Shown here one piece after another: positions 7,538-15,800 of a DNA stretch of 44,508 nucleotides (its first letter is position 1; each line of letters begins with the position of its first letter). This DNA comes from an uncultured Collinsella sp. (lineage in GTDB: Bacteria > Actinomycetota > Coriobacteriia > Coriobacteriales > Coriobacteriaceae): the NCBI GenBank assembly GCA_938023705.1, contig CALJDJ010000086.1, positions 1 to 44,508 of the forward strand, written 5' to 3'. The notes beneath the pieces were generated by a model. That model was given only the letters and a program-made list of their open reading frames with translations, did no database searches and had not been told where the DNA came from. Both the position numbers and the translations under genes were made by a program.

Positions 7538-9397
7538 ATGAACCCGTATACTTCTTCCGGTTCGGTCGCCACGATGACGGCCAACGTGTCCGGCAACGAT
7601 AGCCTCAACGACCTGGGTGACGGTCCGCGCCAGCCCGGCGATCCCGAGCGCTACCCCGTGGGCGCGGTAACTCGCCGCCTGCTGGGCTACGTCCGTCCGC
7701 ATCGCATTTCGTTTACGGCGTCGTTTGTGAGCGCCGCCATCTCGGTGATCTTGCAACTCTATACGCCCATCCTTATCGGCGAGGGCATCGACCTCATCGT
7801 TGCCGCCGGGCAGGTGGACTTTGACGCGCTGCTGCCGCTCGTTACCAAGCTCGCGATTGTCGTGGTGGGCGCGGCGGCCTTCCAGTGGCTGCAGGGCTAC
7901 TGCGTCAACCGCCTGTCCTACGAGACGGTGCGCGACATGCGCGTGGAGGCAAGCGACAAGCTCAGCCGCATGCCGCTCAGCTTTATCGACAGCCATGCCC
8001 ACGGTGACCTTATGAGCCGTGTGGTCAACGATGTCGACCAGGTGGGCGACGGCCTGCTGCAGGGCTTTACGCAGCTCTTTACCGGCGTCATCACCATCGT
8101 GGGCACGCTCGCGTTTATGCTCTCCATTAACCTGGCCATGACGCTCGTGGTGGTGCTCGTCACGCCGCTTTCCATCTTTGCAGCCGGCGCCATCGCCAAG
8201 CTTTCCAACAAGAGCTTTACGGCACAGCAGCGCATCCAAGGCCAGCTTGGCGGTCATATTGAGGAGTACGTGGGCGAGCAAAAGCTCGTGGACGCCTTCG
8301 CCTACGGCCCGCACGCTCAACAGCGCTTCGATGTCCTCAACGCCGAGCTCTATACGGCGGGCGAGCGCGCGCAGTTTATGGGTTCGCTTTCTAACCCCGG
8401 CACGCGCTTTATCAATAACATCATCTACGCCGTGGTCGCCGTGATCGGCTGCGCGGGCGTGATCACGGGCGTGCCTGCGGCGCTCACGGTGGGCGGCGTG
8501 CAGATCTTCCTGTCCTACGCTAACCAGTACACTAAGCCGTTCAACGAGGTCACGAACGTCATCACGCAAATCCAGACCGCGTACGCCTCGGCGCGCCGCA
8601 TGTTCGCGTTGCTCGATGCGCGCGAGCAGGAGCCCGACGCGGCGGATGCCGTGGAGCTTGCCGCCCCGCAGGGCGAGGTGACCTTTGAACACGTGGACTT
8701 TAGCTATGTGCCCGACCGCAAACTGCTGCAGGATATCTGCATCGATGCCAAGCCCGGTACGCGCTTTGCCCTCGTCGGCCCCACGGGCTGTGGCAAGACG
8801 ACGCTCATCAACCTGCTGCTGCGCTTTTACGATATCGATGCTGGGCGCATCGCGGTCGATGGTCGCTCCTCGCGTGACTACACGCGTGCGAGCCTGCGCC
8901 GCGCCTTTGGCATGGTGCTGCAGGACACCTGGCTGTTCGAGGGCACGGTGGCCGAAAACATTGCCTACGGTTGCCCCGATGCCACGCGCGAGCAGATTGT
9001 CGAGGCCGCCAAGCGCGCTCATGCGCACAAGTTTATCGTGCAGCTGCCAGGCGGCTACGATACGGTGATCGGCGAGGACGGCGGCACGTTTAGCCAGGGT
9101 CAAAAACAGTTGCTGTGCATCGCGCGCGTCATGCTCACCGATCCGGCGATTCTGCTGCTGGACGAGGCAACGTCGAGCATCGATACGCGTACCGAGCTGC
9201 AGGTGCAGGCGGCATTCGACGAGCTCATGGCCGGCCGCACGAGCTTTGTCGTGGCACACCGCCTGTCGACGATTCGCAACGCCGATTGCATCCTGGTAAT
9301 GCGCGATGGCGAGATTATCGAGCGCGGCACGCACGATGAACTGCTCGCGGCAGGCGGCTTCTACGCCGAGCTCTACCGCAGCCAATTCGCCCAGTGA
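7538..9397 (+). CDS. ABC exporter subunit 2, catalytic ATPase
   Basis: A 619-residue half-transporter partnered with the preceding gene. An N-terminal extension of about 35 residues (Ser/Asn/Gly-rich) precedes the membrane domain, which begins near RRLLGYVRPHRISF. The ATPase domain has Walker A GPTGCGKTT near 414, Walker B ILLLDEATSSID with catalytic Glu543, and His in the VVAHRLSTIRN switch. Its signature is FSQGQKQ, with Gln for the second residue, exactly the deviation known for the TM288/LmrD/BmrD-type partner. Together the pair has one working and one degenerate ATP site. The start codon touches the upstream stop (TAAATG), giving translational coupling; GGAGG-like AAAGGAGG lies upstream inside the previous gene. 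Direction is predicted to be export. Confidence 0.93.
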   Translation: MNPYTSSGSVATMTANVSGNDSLNDLGDGPRQPGDPERYPVGAVTRRLLGYVRPHRISFTASFVSAAISVILQLYTPILIGEGIDLIVAAGQVDFDALLPLVTKLAIVVVGAAAFQWLQGYCVNRLSYETVRDMRVEASDKLSRMPLSFIDSHAHGDLMSRVVNDVDQVGDGLLQGFTQLFTGVITIVGTLAFMLSINLAMTLVVVLVTPLSIFAAGAIAKLSNKSFTAQQRIQGQLGGHIEEYVGEQKLVDAFAYGPHAQQRFDVLNAELYTAGERAQFMGSLSNPGTRFINNIIYAVVAVIGCAGVITGVPAALTVGGVQIFLSYANQYTKPFNEVTNVITQIQTAYASARRMFALLDAREQEPDAADAVELAAPQGEVTFEHVDFSYVPDRKLLQDICIDAKPGTRFALVGPTGCGKTTLINLLLRFYDIDAGRIAVDGRSSRDYTRASLRRAFGMVLQDTWLFEGTVAENIAYGCPDATREQIVEAAKRAHAHKFIVQLPGGYDTVIGEDGGTFSQGQKQLLCIARVMLTDPAILLLDEATSSIDTRTELQVQAAFDELMAGRTSFVVAHRLSTIRNADCILVMRDGEIIERGTHDELLAAGGFYAELYRSQFAQ

Positions 9398-9437
9398 GGA
9401 AGCCCGTGGGGCAAATTAATCAATCGACAGACGGTGG

Positions 9438-9465
9438 TTTACATCTGTCACGTTAGTACTAAGAT
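9438..9465 (+). promoter_or_regulatory. Possible promoter of the flavodoxin gene
   Basis: TTTACA (9438-9443), 16-bp spacer, TAAGAT (9460-9465). It lies in the 127-bp AT-rich gap between the ABC operon and the flavodoxin gene, overlapping a GACAGA/TCTGTC inverted repeat that may be an operator. Confidence 0.45.
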
Positions 9466-9524
9466 ATTCATCTAATAAATTGCATTAGTGGCTTTAATTT
9501 TGGGGGAAACGAGGCAACGTGACT

Positions 9525-10076
9525 ATGACGTGCTCTTTGGTGGTTAACAGCAAGAGCGGTAATACCAGGATGGTTTCGGGCGCGATCAAGCGCGCTCTGC
9601 AGGCTGCGGGCGTTGAGTTTGTCCATGCCGCGGCGTTGAGCGACGATGCGGATGCAGATCAGGTTGCGCTCGAGGCGCAGGGCGCCTGCGCGGCCGACAC
9701 GGTGCTCGTCGGTTTTTGGTGCGACAAGGGCGCGTGCACGCCTTCGGTCGCGGCGTTGCTCTCTGCCTTGCACGGTAAGCGCGTGTTCCTGTTTGGCACC
9801 TGCGGCTTTGGCGCTGACCAGAGCTATTACCAGCAGATTATCGACCGCGTAGCTTCCAATTTGGCTGGGGATGCCGAGCTTGCGGGCTGGGCGATGTGCC
9901 AGGGCAAGATGGGTCCCGCGGTTAAGCAGCGCTACGAGGCCATGCTCGAGCAAGATCCCGACAACGCCCGATTTAAGATGTTGCTCGACAACTGGGTTGC
10001 CGCAAAGGACCATCCCACCAAGGAAGATATGGATAACATGGCTGCAGCCGCCAAGAAGGCCGTGCTGGGAGAGTAG
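9525..10076 (+). CDS. Flavodoxin family protein
   Basis: A 183-residue flavodoxin-like protein. The FMN phosphate-binding loop is visible at the N-terminus (VVNSKSGNTRMVSGAIKRAL), followed by VLVGFWCDKGACTPSVAALL and VFLFGTCGFGAD, which match the flavin-contacting loops of the fold. The C-terminal third (about 125-183) is a helical tail. Such proteins carry electrons by FMN, often to or from radical or reductive enzymes; no partner enzyme is adjacent. ATG at 9525 is preferred to a GTG two codons earlier because the GGGGGAAACGAGG site is better spaced. It ends in its own terminator and is therefore a single-gene unit. Confidence 0.85.
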   Translation: MTCSLVVNSKSGNTRMVSGAIKRALQAAGVEFVHAAALSDDADADQVALEAQGACAADTVLVGFWCDKGACTPSVAALLSALHGKRVFLFGTCGFGADQSYYQQIIDRVASNLAGDAELAGWAMCQGKMGPAVKQRYEAMLEQDPDNARFKMLLDNWVAAKDHPTKEDMDNMAAAAKKAVLGE

Positions 10077-10119
10077 CTTCGCCGTTCGCGGTCCTTCGTG
10101 CAAAACAATACAAATGTGA

Positions 10120-10146
10120 AAGCCTCGAAGTTCTCGAGGCTTTTTT
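10120..10146 (+). terminator. Intrinsic terminator of the flavodoxin gene
   Basis: AAGCCTCGA, loop AGTTC, TCGAGGCTT followed by T6. Canonical Rho-independent terminator 43 bp after the stop. Confidence 0.9.
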
Positions 10147-10154
10147 CATGACAC

Positions 10155-10375
10155 GAGGGCGCCCCTTTATTGATGGAAGGCCTAGTAAGCTGATTGTTCT
10201 ATGCCCGGATGTGTGCGGAGTGGGATGGGATTTCCGGATGGGTGGGGTTGCGGAAGCTGCGTCCCGCCTTTGGAATGGGATGCGGTTTCCCGTTGGGGGC
10301 TCTGTGGAAACCGCATCCCATTTCGCAAGCGAATTCTGGGACACGGTTTTCAGAGGGTTATGGGCTGCGAACTAG
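10155..10375. repeat. REP-like hairpin array, copy 1 (direct repeat flanking the fibre locus)
   Basis: Starts with a lead-in beginning GAGGGCGCCCCTTTATTGAT that recurs almost unchanged at 19716. Then come tandem hairpins built on GGGATGnnnTTTCC...GGAAAnnnCATCCC: one at 10222-10265, a perfect 17-bp one at 10274-10290/10306-10322 (AATGGGATGCGGTTTCC), and a trailing half unit from 10338 (GGGACACGGTTTTC). Unit length is about 55-60 bp. Same orientation as the array at 19716-20045. Confidence 0.8.
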
Positions 10376-10446
10376 ATGGGGCTGTCATAAAACTCCAGTA
10401 AAAGGGGTCGGAAATAAAGGGCACTTCCAGCAATTTGTTTTAATGT

Positions 10447-10455
10447 GGGGGGGGG
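10447..10455. repeat. G9 homopolymer upstream of the fibre operon
   Basis: Nine consecutive G followed by TACC, in an otherwise AT-rich intergenic region, about 145 bp upstream of the predicted -35. It is the second G9 tract in this window; the first breaks a surface-protein gene. Confidence 0.85.
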
Positions 10456-10598
10456 TACCATTATTTTAGTTCCGCAAAAAATCGATCCCTCTATGGGGAA
10501 GTTGCGTAGGGGGTTAGTCACAGATATTGGATAAAGCAGACCAATTTGGGGATAAATGACCACTTACGCCAAAATAAGTAGCATTTAGCGATAAAACA

Positions 10599-10627
10599 TT
10601 GAAAAATGTGTAGCACATCGCTATGTT
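10599..10627 (+). promoter_or_regulatory. Possible promoter of the fibre operon
   Basis: TTGAAA (10599-10604), 17-bp spacer, TATGTT (10622-10627). Predicted start near 10634 leaves a leader of about 120 nt before the signal peptidase start. Confidence 0.5.
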
Positions 10628-10753
10628 TTTATTACGAAAAGATTCCAAATTGGCTTATTTCGGACTCACTTTTCAAGCGCCTTGCGGTTCCTGTTGAAAC
10701 TTGCTGACCTTTGGATGGGTCGAATAGGTCCTCAAGGGGTGTGAATTATCACT

Positions 10754-11311
10754 TTGACGGCGCGTAGACTCAAACGATTTATTGCACTTTTGAGTAGCTT
10801 GGCGTTCGCGCTTGTCATAGCCCTTGCCGTTGTTTCTTTTGTGCCTCGCGCATTTGGATACACGCCCTTTGCTGTGCTTTCGGGCTCTATGGAGCCCGAG
10901 CTTCCCGTTGGCTCCATGGTGTTTGTCCGCCAGGTTGAGCCAACGGATATTGCCGTGGGCGACAATGCAACCTTTTACCGATCGGACGGCGCCGTGGTGA
11001 CGCACCAGGTGTATCAGATCGACCCTGTGGCGCAGATGATCGGCACGCAGGGAATTGCGAACATAAATGCAGACGGAAGCATCATGCACGATGCCGAGCA
11101 GACGCCTTTTTCGAGTGTTATCGGCACTGTTTCTTTTTGTGTCCCTTACCTGGGCTTCGTCAACGCATATTGCACGACGATGCCTGGTTTGCTTGTTGTG
11201 GTGGCCGTTCTGGCGCTGCTGATCACGGCGTCGATAGTGCTCGATCGGATGGTTCCCGACGAGCCTGCGGGCAAGCATGCCCGCGTGCATGCGAGGGAGC
11301 GGCGTTCATAG
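10754..11311 (+). CDS. sipW: SipW-type signal peptidase I
   Basis: A 185-residue type I signal peptidase of the SipW/ER-type branch. It has an N-terminal membrane helix (about 9-35), the catalytic-serine box LSGSMEPELPVGSMVFV with Ser45, a His in VVTHQVY (His84) in place of the Lys used by ordinary bacterial LepB enzymes, and a C-terminal membrane helix (LLVVVAVLALLITASIVL). A Ser-His dyad and two membrane segments are SipW hallmarks. SipW cleaves the special signal peptides of TasA/CalY-type fibre proteins, and three such proteins are encoded directly downstream, so this is their predicted processing enzyme. The start is probably TTG at 10754: a stop codon lies at 10742 in frame, no ATG is available, and AAGGGGTG (10734-10741) precedes it. 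First gene of the operon. Confidence 0.9.
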   Translation: MTARRLKRFIALLSSLAFALVIALAVVSFVPRAFGYTPFAVLSGSMEPELPVGSMVFVRQVEPTDIAVGDNATFYRSDGAVVTHQVYQIDPVAQMIGTQGIANINADGSIMHDAEQTPFSSVIGTVSFCVPYLGFVNAYCTTMPGLLVVVAVLALLITASIVLDRMVPDEPAGKHARVHARERRS

Positions 11312-11381
11312 CGGCGGGGAAAGGCGTCGGCGGCGGTAGGGGCCGTTGCCGGGGAAGACGATTCTCGAAAGGAAGAGAACG

Positions 11382-12071
11382 ATGGAAAACAAGAAGAAAA
11401 AGCGCTACGGCATCGTTGCCGCCCTGTTGCTGTTGGTGCTGGCAGCCGGCGTGGGAACGTATGCATGGCTGACGGCGCAGTCGAACCTGACCAACAACTT
11501 CACTACTGCGGGCATCAACCATCCCACCACTAATCCTGATAATCCGGATCAGCCGATTCCGGATGACAAGACTAAGGTCAACGGCAATCTGACCGAGACT
11601 AACTGGGTTGCGGACTCCAAGCTCGCCCCTGGCGTGTCTGTTCCTAAGAATCCTAATGTCGGTATTGGCAAGGGGTCCGAAAACGCTTATGTGTACGTTT
11701 TCGTGAAGAACGAGACGGCGTCTGATACGGCCGTTGATTCCCATAAGACTTACTTCACCATTAATCAAGGCTGGAAAGCCGTTCAGGCAGATACCGTTAC
11801 GGGAGAGTCGGCTCATTATCTCGGTGGCCTTTTCGTTTATGTTGGCGATGGAACCGAGGCAACTCCGCTTATTGCCAGCAAGACCGAGGACAAGTGGACC
11901 GGTGAGCTGTTCAGCAATGTGACTACGCCCAAGGAGACCGAGCAAAAGGATTTCGCCAAGGATGCCAAGATGACGGTCAACTGCTTCGTTTACGCTGCAG
12001 ACAGCACCACTGAGGGCTCGGCTGCGTCTGCTGAGACTGCTGCCAAGGCTTGGGCCAACGGCCTGAACTAG
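11382..12071 (+). CDS. TasA/CalY-like exported protein, predicted major fibre subunit
   Basis: A 229-residue protein with a SipW-cognate signal: the basic start MENKKKKRYG, the hydrophobic run IVAALLLLVLAAG, then the cleavage-zone motif VGTYAWLTAQ followed by NLTNNFTTAGI, the counterpart of GTYAYF...NNTFTAGTLDL in TasA and camelysin. The mature part is acidic, rich in Asn, Asp, Thr and Lys, with predicted beta structure (AYVYVFVKNETASDTA) and no wall anchor or cysteine pair beyond one Cys. TasA-type subunits polymerise into extracellular fibres. It directly follows sipW and is separated from the remaining genes by a terminator, which suggests it is the most abundant product. The ATG at 11382 is preferred to 11346 since AAAGGAAGAG precedes it and the signal starts there. 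The family is inferred from signal and context; the fold has not been verified. Confidence 0.8.
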   Translation: MENKKKKRYGIVAALLLLVLAAGVGTYAWLTAQSNLTNNFTTAGINHPTTNPDNPDQPIPDDKTKVNGNLTETNWVADSKLAPGVSVPKNPNVGIGKGSENAYVYVFVKNETASDTAVDSHKTYFTINQGWKAVQADTVTGESAHYLGGLFVYVGDGTEATPLIASKTEDKWTGELFSNVTTPKETEQKDFAKDAKMTVNCFVYAADSTTEGSAASAETAAKAWANGLN

Positions 12072-12084
12072 CCCCACCCCCACT

Positions 12085-12140
12085 GAGATCCCGGCTCGCC
12101 CCCACCCCTATATTCGGGCCGGGATCTCGGTCCCCTTTTT
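12085..12140 (+). terminator. Intra-operon terminator after the major subunit
   Basis: GAGATCCCGGC (12085-12095) pairs with GCCGGGATCTC (12118-12128), 22-nt loop, then GGTCCCCTTTTT. Because four more genes of the same system follow without another obvious promoter, partial termination here would set the ratio of subunit to accessory proteins. Confidence 0.8.
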
Positions 12141-12160
12141 ATCGACGACTGGCGAACGTA

Positions 12161-12808
12161 ATGCTCAATAATCTTTCCGACAATCAGAAACGCACCTTGG
12201 CGCTTGCCGTGATGGCGCTGTTGGCCCTGGCGTGCCTGTGCGGCACGCTGGCTTTTACCGTTGATATGGTTCCGGCGAACAACGTTCTATCGTTTGGCAG
12301 CGTGAAGGTACGAGTCTGCGAATACACCCTCAACGAGCAGGGCGAGGAGATTCCGTTTGAGCCCAACGAGCACGGGGACTATCCCGACACCAAGGCCGGG
12401 GGCTCTGACATCAGCCGCATTGTGCGCGTGGAGAACGTCGGCGCGCAGCCTGAGTACGTTCGCGCGCGTCTGCGCATGACGTCAGTGGCGCCCGACGGTT
12501 CGAGAGCGGATGCCTCGGACAGCGTTGCGTTTCATGTGAACGTGGGCGAGGGATCCCCGTGGATCGATGGCAGCGATGGGTGGTACTACTACCGCGGCTT
12601 GGCCGGACGTGGCGGCATGCTCGACCCCGGCGCCATGACGGAAAGCCTCATGGACTCGCTGCGCTTTGTGGGCGACTACCACGATGCCGCGCGCGGTGGC
12701 TCATTCAGGCTCGATGTCGATGTTCAGGCCGTGCAGGCCAAAAACCAGCATGCAAGCGATACCGTCCTCGACGTGCTTGACGTCGTGGGCTGGCCGGAGG
12801 CGAACTAG
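12161..12808 (+). CDS. TasA/CalY-like exported protein, predicted minor subunit 1
   Basis: A 215-residue protein with the same type of signal as the neighbouring subunits: a polar start (MLNNLSDNQKRT), hydrophobic ALAVMALLALACLC, then GTLAFTVDMVPANNVLSFGS, equivalent to the GTxA(F/W)...N..F.G zone cut by SipW. The mature part contains IVRVENVGAQPEYVRARLRM and SDGWYYYRGLAG, which resemble the same positions in the 18282 gene (NTGTAPAYIRAAVDIYW, SDGFYYWTSPVAP), so the two are paralogues. The start at 12161 gives the complete signal; there is no strong Shine-Dalgarno site, consistent with lower expression. It is followed 3 nt later by the giant adhesin. Function within the fibre (minor subunit, initiator or tip adaptor) is inferred. 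Confidence 0.78.
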   Translation: MLNNLSDNQKRTLALAVMALLALACLCGTLAFTVDMVPANNVLSFGSVKVRVCEYTLNEQGEEIPFEPNEHGDYPDTKAGGSDISRIVRVENVGAQPEYVRARLRMTSVAPDGSRADASDSVAFHVNVGEGSPWIDGSDGWYYYRGLAGRGGMLDPGAMTESLMDSLRFVGDYHDAARGGSFRLDVDVQAVQAKNQHASDTVLDVLDVVGWPEAN

Positions 12809-12811
12809 CCT

Positions 12812-15800
12812 ATGAAGATCAAGAACATAAACCGGGGCATGCTTAGCAGGCTGGTTGCCGTCGCAGCGATTGCCCTTTGCTGCGTTATGGCGCTGCCAAC
12901 GGTGGTGCATGCCGAGGACGTGCCCGAGAACAAAAACGAATTCCACATCAAAAACGAGGCTGACTTTTTGTCGTGTGTGGCGCTGTCGCGCGAGCGCGAT
13001 ACGTCCGGCTGGCACGTTTATCTCGATAACGACATTGAGCTCGACAGCGACGACATGAAAGCCATCGTTGCAAACACCGTTAAGCATCTGTCGTTTGGCA
13101 ACAAGGAGCATCCGTTTAAGGGCGTGTTCGATGGTCAAAACCACACCGTTGAGGGCCTGAACTACGATAAAGACGCTTTTGACCCCGAGCGCGATACGGG
13201 ATTTTTTGCCGAGACCAACGGTGCCACCATCAAAAACTTCCTGGTCAAGGACGCCAACGTGTGGGCGGACTTCCGCGGTGGCATTATCGTGGGCAAGGCC
13301 GTCAAAACGCGCTTCGAAAACGTTATGGTCATGGAGAGCACGCTGCACGTGACCTGCGCCAACAATGCTCTCAACCTCATTACCAACGCAGGCTTTGAGG
13401 GCGGTCTCATCGCCGGCGAGCTCGACGGCTGCACCCTCTACAACTGCGAGGTCCGTGGCGGCCGTGCCGTCAACAATACGACCTCGGGCGTGCAGGCGCT
13501 CGGCGGTGAGGGTCTGTATATGGCGGCGTTTGCCGGCTATGTTACAAATTCGACGATTGAGTACTGCCGCGTTACACCTACGCGCAAGAAGGACGGCTCG
13601 ATTGCCGCGAATGGCATGACCGACGTCACCAATAAGTACGACGTGGCTGTTGGCGCTCTGGGCGGCAACAACGTGTATGCCTCGGGTTTTGTGGGCTGCA
13701 TGGCGGGTAACGCCAAGATTATCGACTGCTTCTCGACGGCGCAGTGCTACAGCTATGCCGCGTCGTACGTGGGCGTTGTCTCCGTGACGCGCGCATGGAC
13801 GGGTGGCCTGGCGGGTCGTATTCTGACGGCCGAGGGCAACGAGCTCGTTCGCAGCCATTTTGCGGGTGACTTGAGCTCGCGTCAGTACAATCCCATCGCC
13901 GTGATCCCCATCATTCAAAACGATGTGAACCTGGGCGGTATTGCTGCGCGCGCCAACAAGGGTGACGCCACGGTTACCGAATGCTACTTTAAGCCGAGCG
14001 TGAGCCTAAACGGCAGCAGCCAGGGTACCGCGGCTGAGAAGAAGATCCCCTCTTTTGGCGGCGACGGTACCACCAAGGGCGACAGCTATGGTCCATGGGA
14101 CGACGAGCGCTACACCACGCGTGAGCTGTGGGAGGAGCACGACTACGATTTTTGTGCCGGCACCATGCGCTCGACCGACAACAACGATGCCCTGGGTGGC
14201 CAGCACACCAATGAGTGGGCGATGGATTACAAGCTGAAGATTCCCGTGCATGGCCAGAGCGTTAAGGCGACGATCGATTTTCCCGGTGCGGGTACCGCGA
14301 CCATCGAGGCAACCAAACTTGGTATTGATCAGGCGACCTCGGACCCGTATGCCTTTGCCGTGAGCGCCGTGCTGGCGGGAACGGCTCAGGGCTTGGCCCA
14401 GGGCGATACATCGGTGACGTTTAGGCAGGATACCTCCGCAAAGCCCAAGGGCTTGACCGATGCCAACGGCGGTTATCGCTTCATGGGCTGGTTCCGTGAG
14501 CCCGGAGTCAATGTGAACCGTATCGATGCCGATAACGCCTGGTTTAACGGCAAGACCGATGCCGATGCCGTTAAGGCTGGCAAGCAGGTCCAGAAGAACG
14601 AAGCGCACGAGATAACGTCGACCTATACCGCCGATAACGCGAAGGGGGCCGAGGCCTTTAAGGGCAACGACCTGTTTATTGCTTCGTACGAGGCGCAGGT
14701 ACTGTTCTATAACGTCAAGGGCGAGACGCTCGCGTGGCAGAGCGGCGAGGAGCACGACAAGTCGACGGACTGGTACCGCTATGGCGTCGGTTTAACGCCG
14801 GCTGCCCCTGCGGACCGCGGCACTCTTTCTGCCAGCGCCAGCTTTATCGGTTGGACGACGCAGCCGAGTGGCGAGGCCGGGATGCATGGCGGTTACGCGG
14901 CCATCACCTCGCCTAAGCTTGCCGAGCTAAAAAACGCCGGTGCGTTCTATCCTGCCGGCACCGAGATCACTGTGCTTGGTCCTACCGATTTTTATCCGGT
15001 GTACACCGACTATGTGTCGAACATCATGACGGTGTTTGAGGGCAATGAGCAGGATGCAACCGACGATCAGACTCGGCGCGACGGTGTGGGCAAAACTGAC
15101 GTTAAGGTTGAGACTGCAGAAGATGGCACAAGCGCGTATACCGTACAGGTGCTCGACGTATCCGGTAAAGCTATATCCGAGGAGGGCCAGCTGCCCGACG
15201 GCTATCGTTTCCTGGGTTGGTATGAAAACAAGGGAACCGAGGATGCCCCGCTCGAGGTGCGCGTAAGCCGCGACCCCAGCTATACGCTCCCCGCCGATGT
15301 CGATTTAACCGCGCCGCATACCTACATCGCCCGCTTTGAGTACCGAGTGGATTATTACGTTCGGGCTTATACCAACCATGAGTTTACGGACAGCAAGCTA
15401 CTTTGTTCCGTTTGGAATCGCTATCAAACGCCCTTTGAGGAAAACGTCGGTAGTACCTTCGTGCGTGAAAACGTCGTCCACTGGGGCCCGGAGCATGTTG
15501 ACCACGGTATAAAGGATAGTTATGAAACGTGTGGCACGCGCTTCACGAAGGAAACCCTTGTCGTGAGTCCCCTTAACGCGTACTCGCACAACGTTAAAAA
15601 CGATACGGGAGCCGATACTCTAAAAAACCTCTATGCCGATACCGATTTTCCAGGCGCTGCAACGCTAAGCGATACTTGGACTTCGGCTTCGCTGAACGTA
15701 ACGGTCAAACCGGTGAATGATCGCTATCGCCTGAATTTCTGGACGCTTGAGCGCGATGGTGAATATTGGACATATGTGAAAAATCCCATCGAGAGCATGG

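Larger units (their letters stand above)
10376..10753. other. AT-rich leader region of the fibre operon
   Basis: This 378-bp stretch is clearly AT-richer than the rest of the window and holds no convincing gene; a 63-codon minus-strand frame at 10372-10563 has no recognisable features. It contains a G9 tract, a promoter candidate and an approximately 120-nt leader before the signal peptidase gene. Confidence 0.5.

Noticed and set aside
6392..9385. 997-codon minus-strand open frame
   Set aside because: Antisense to the two ABC exporter genes; the His/Arg/Ala-rich translation is typical of a shadow frame.
10372..10563. Small minus-strand frame crossing the G9 tract
   Set aside because: 63 codons, GTG start, no good ribosome-binding site and no recognisable sequence; it probably reflects chance in AT-rich DNA, although a switchable small protein cannot be excluded.
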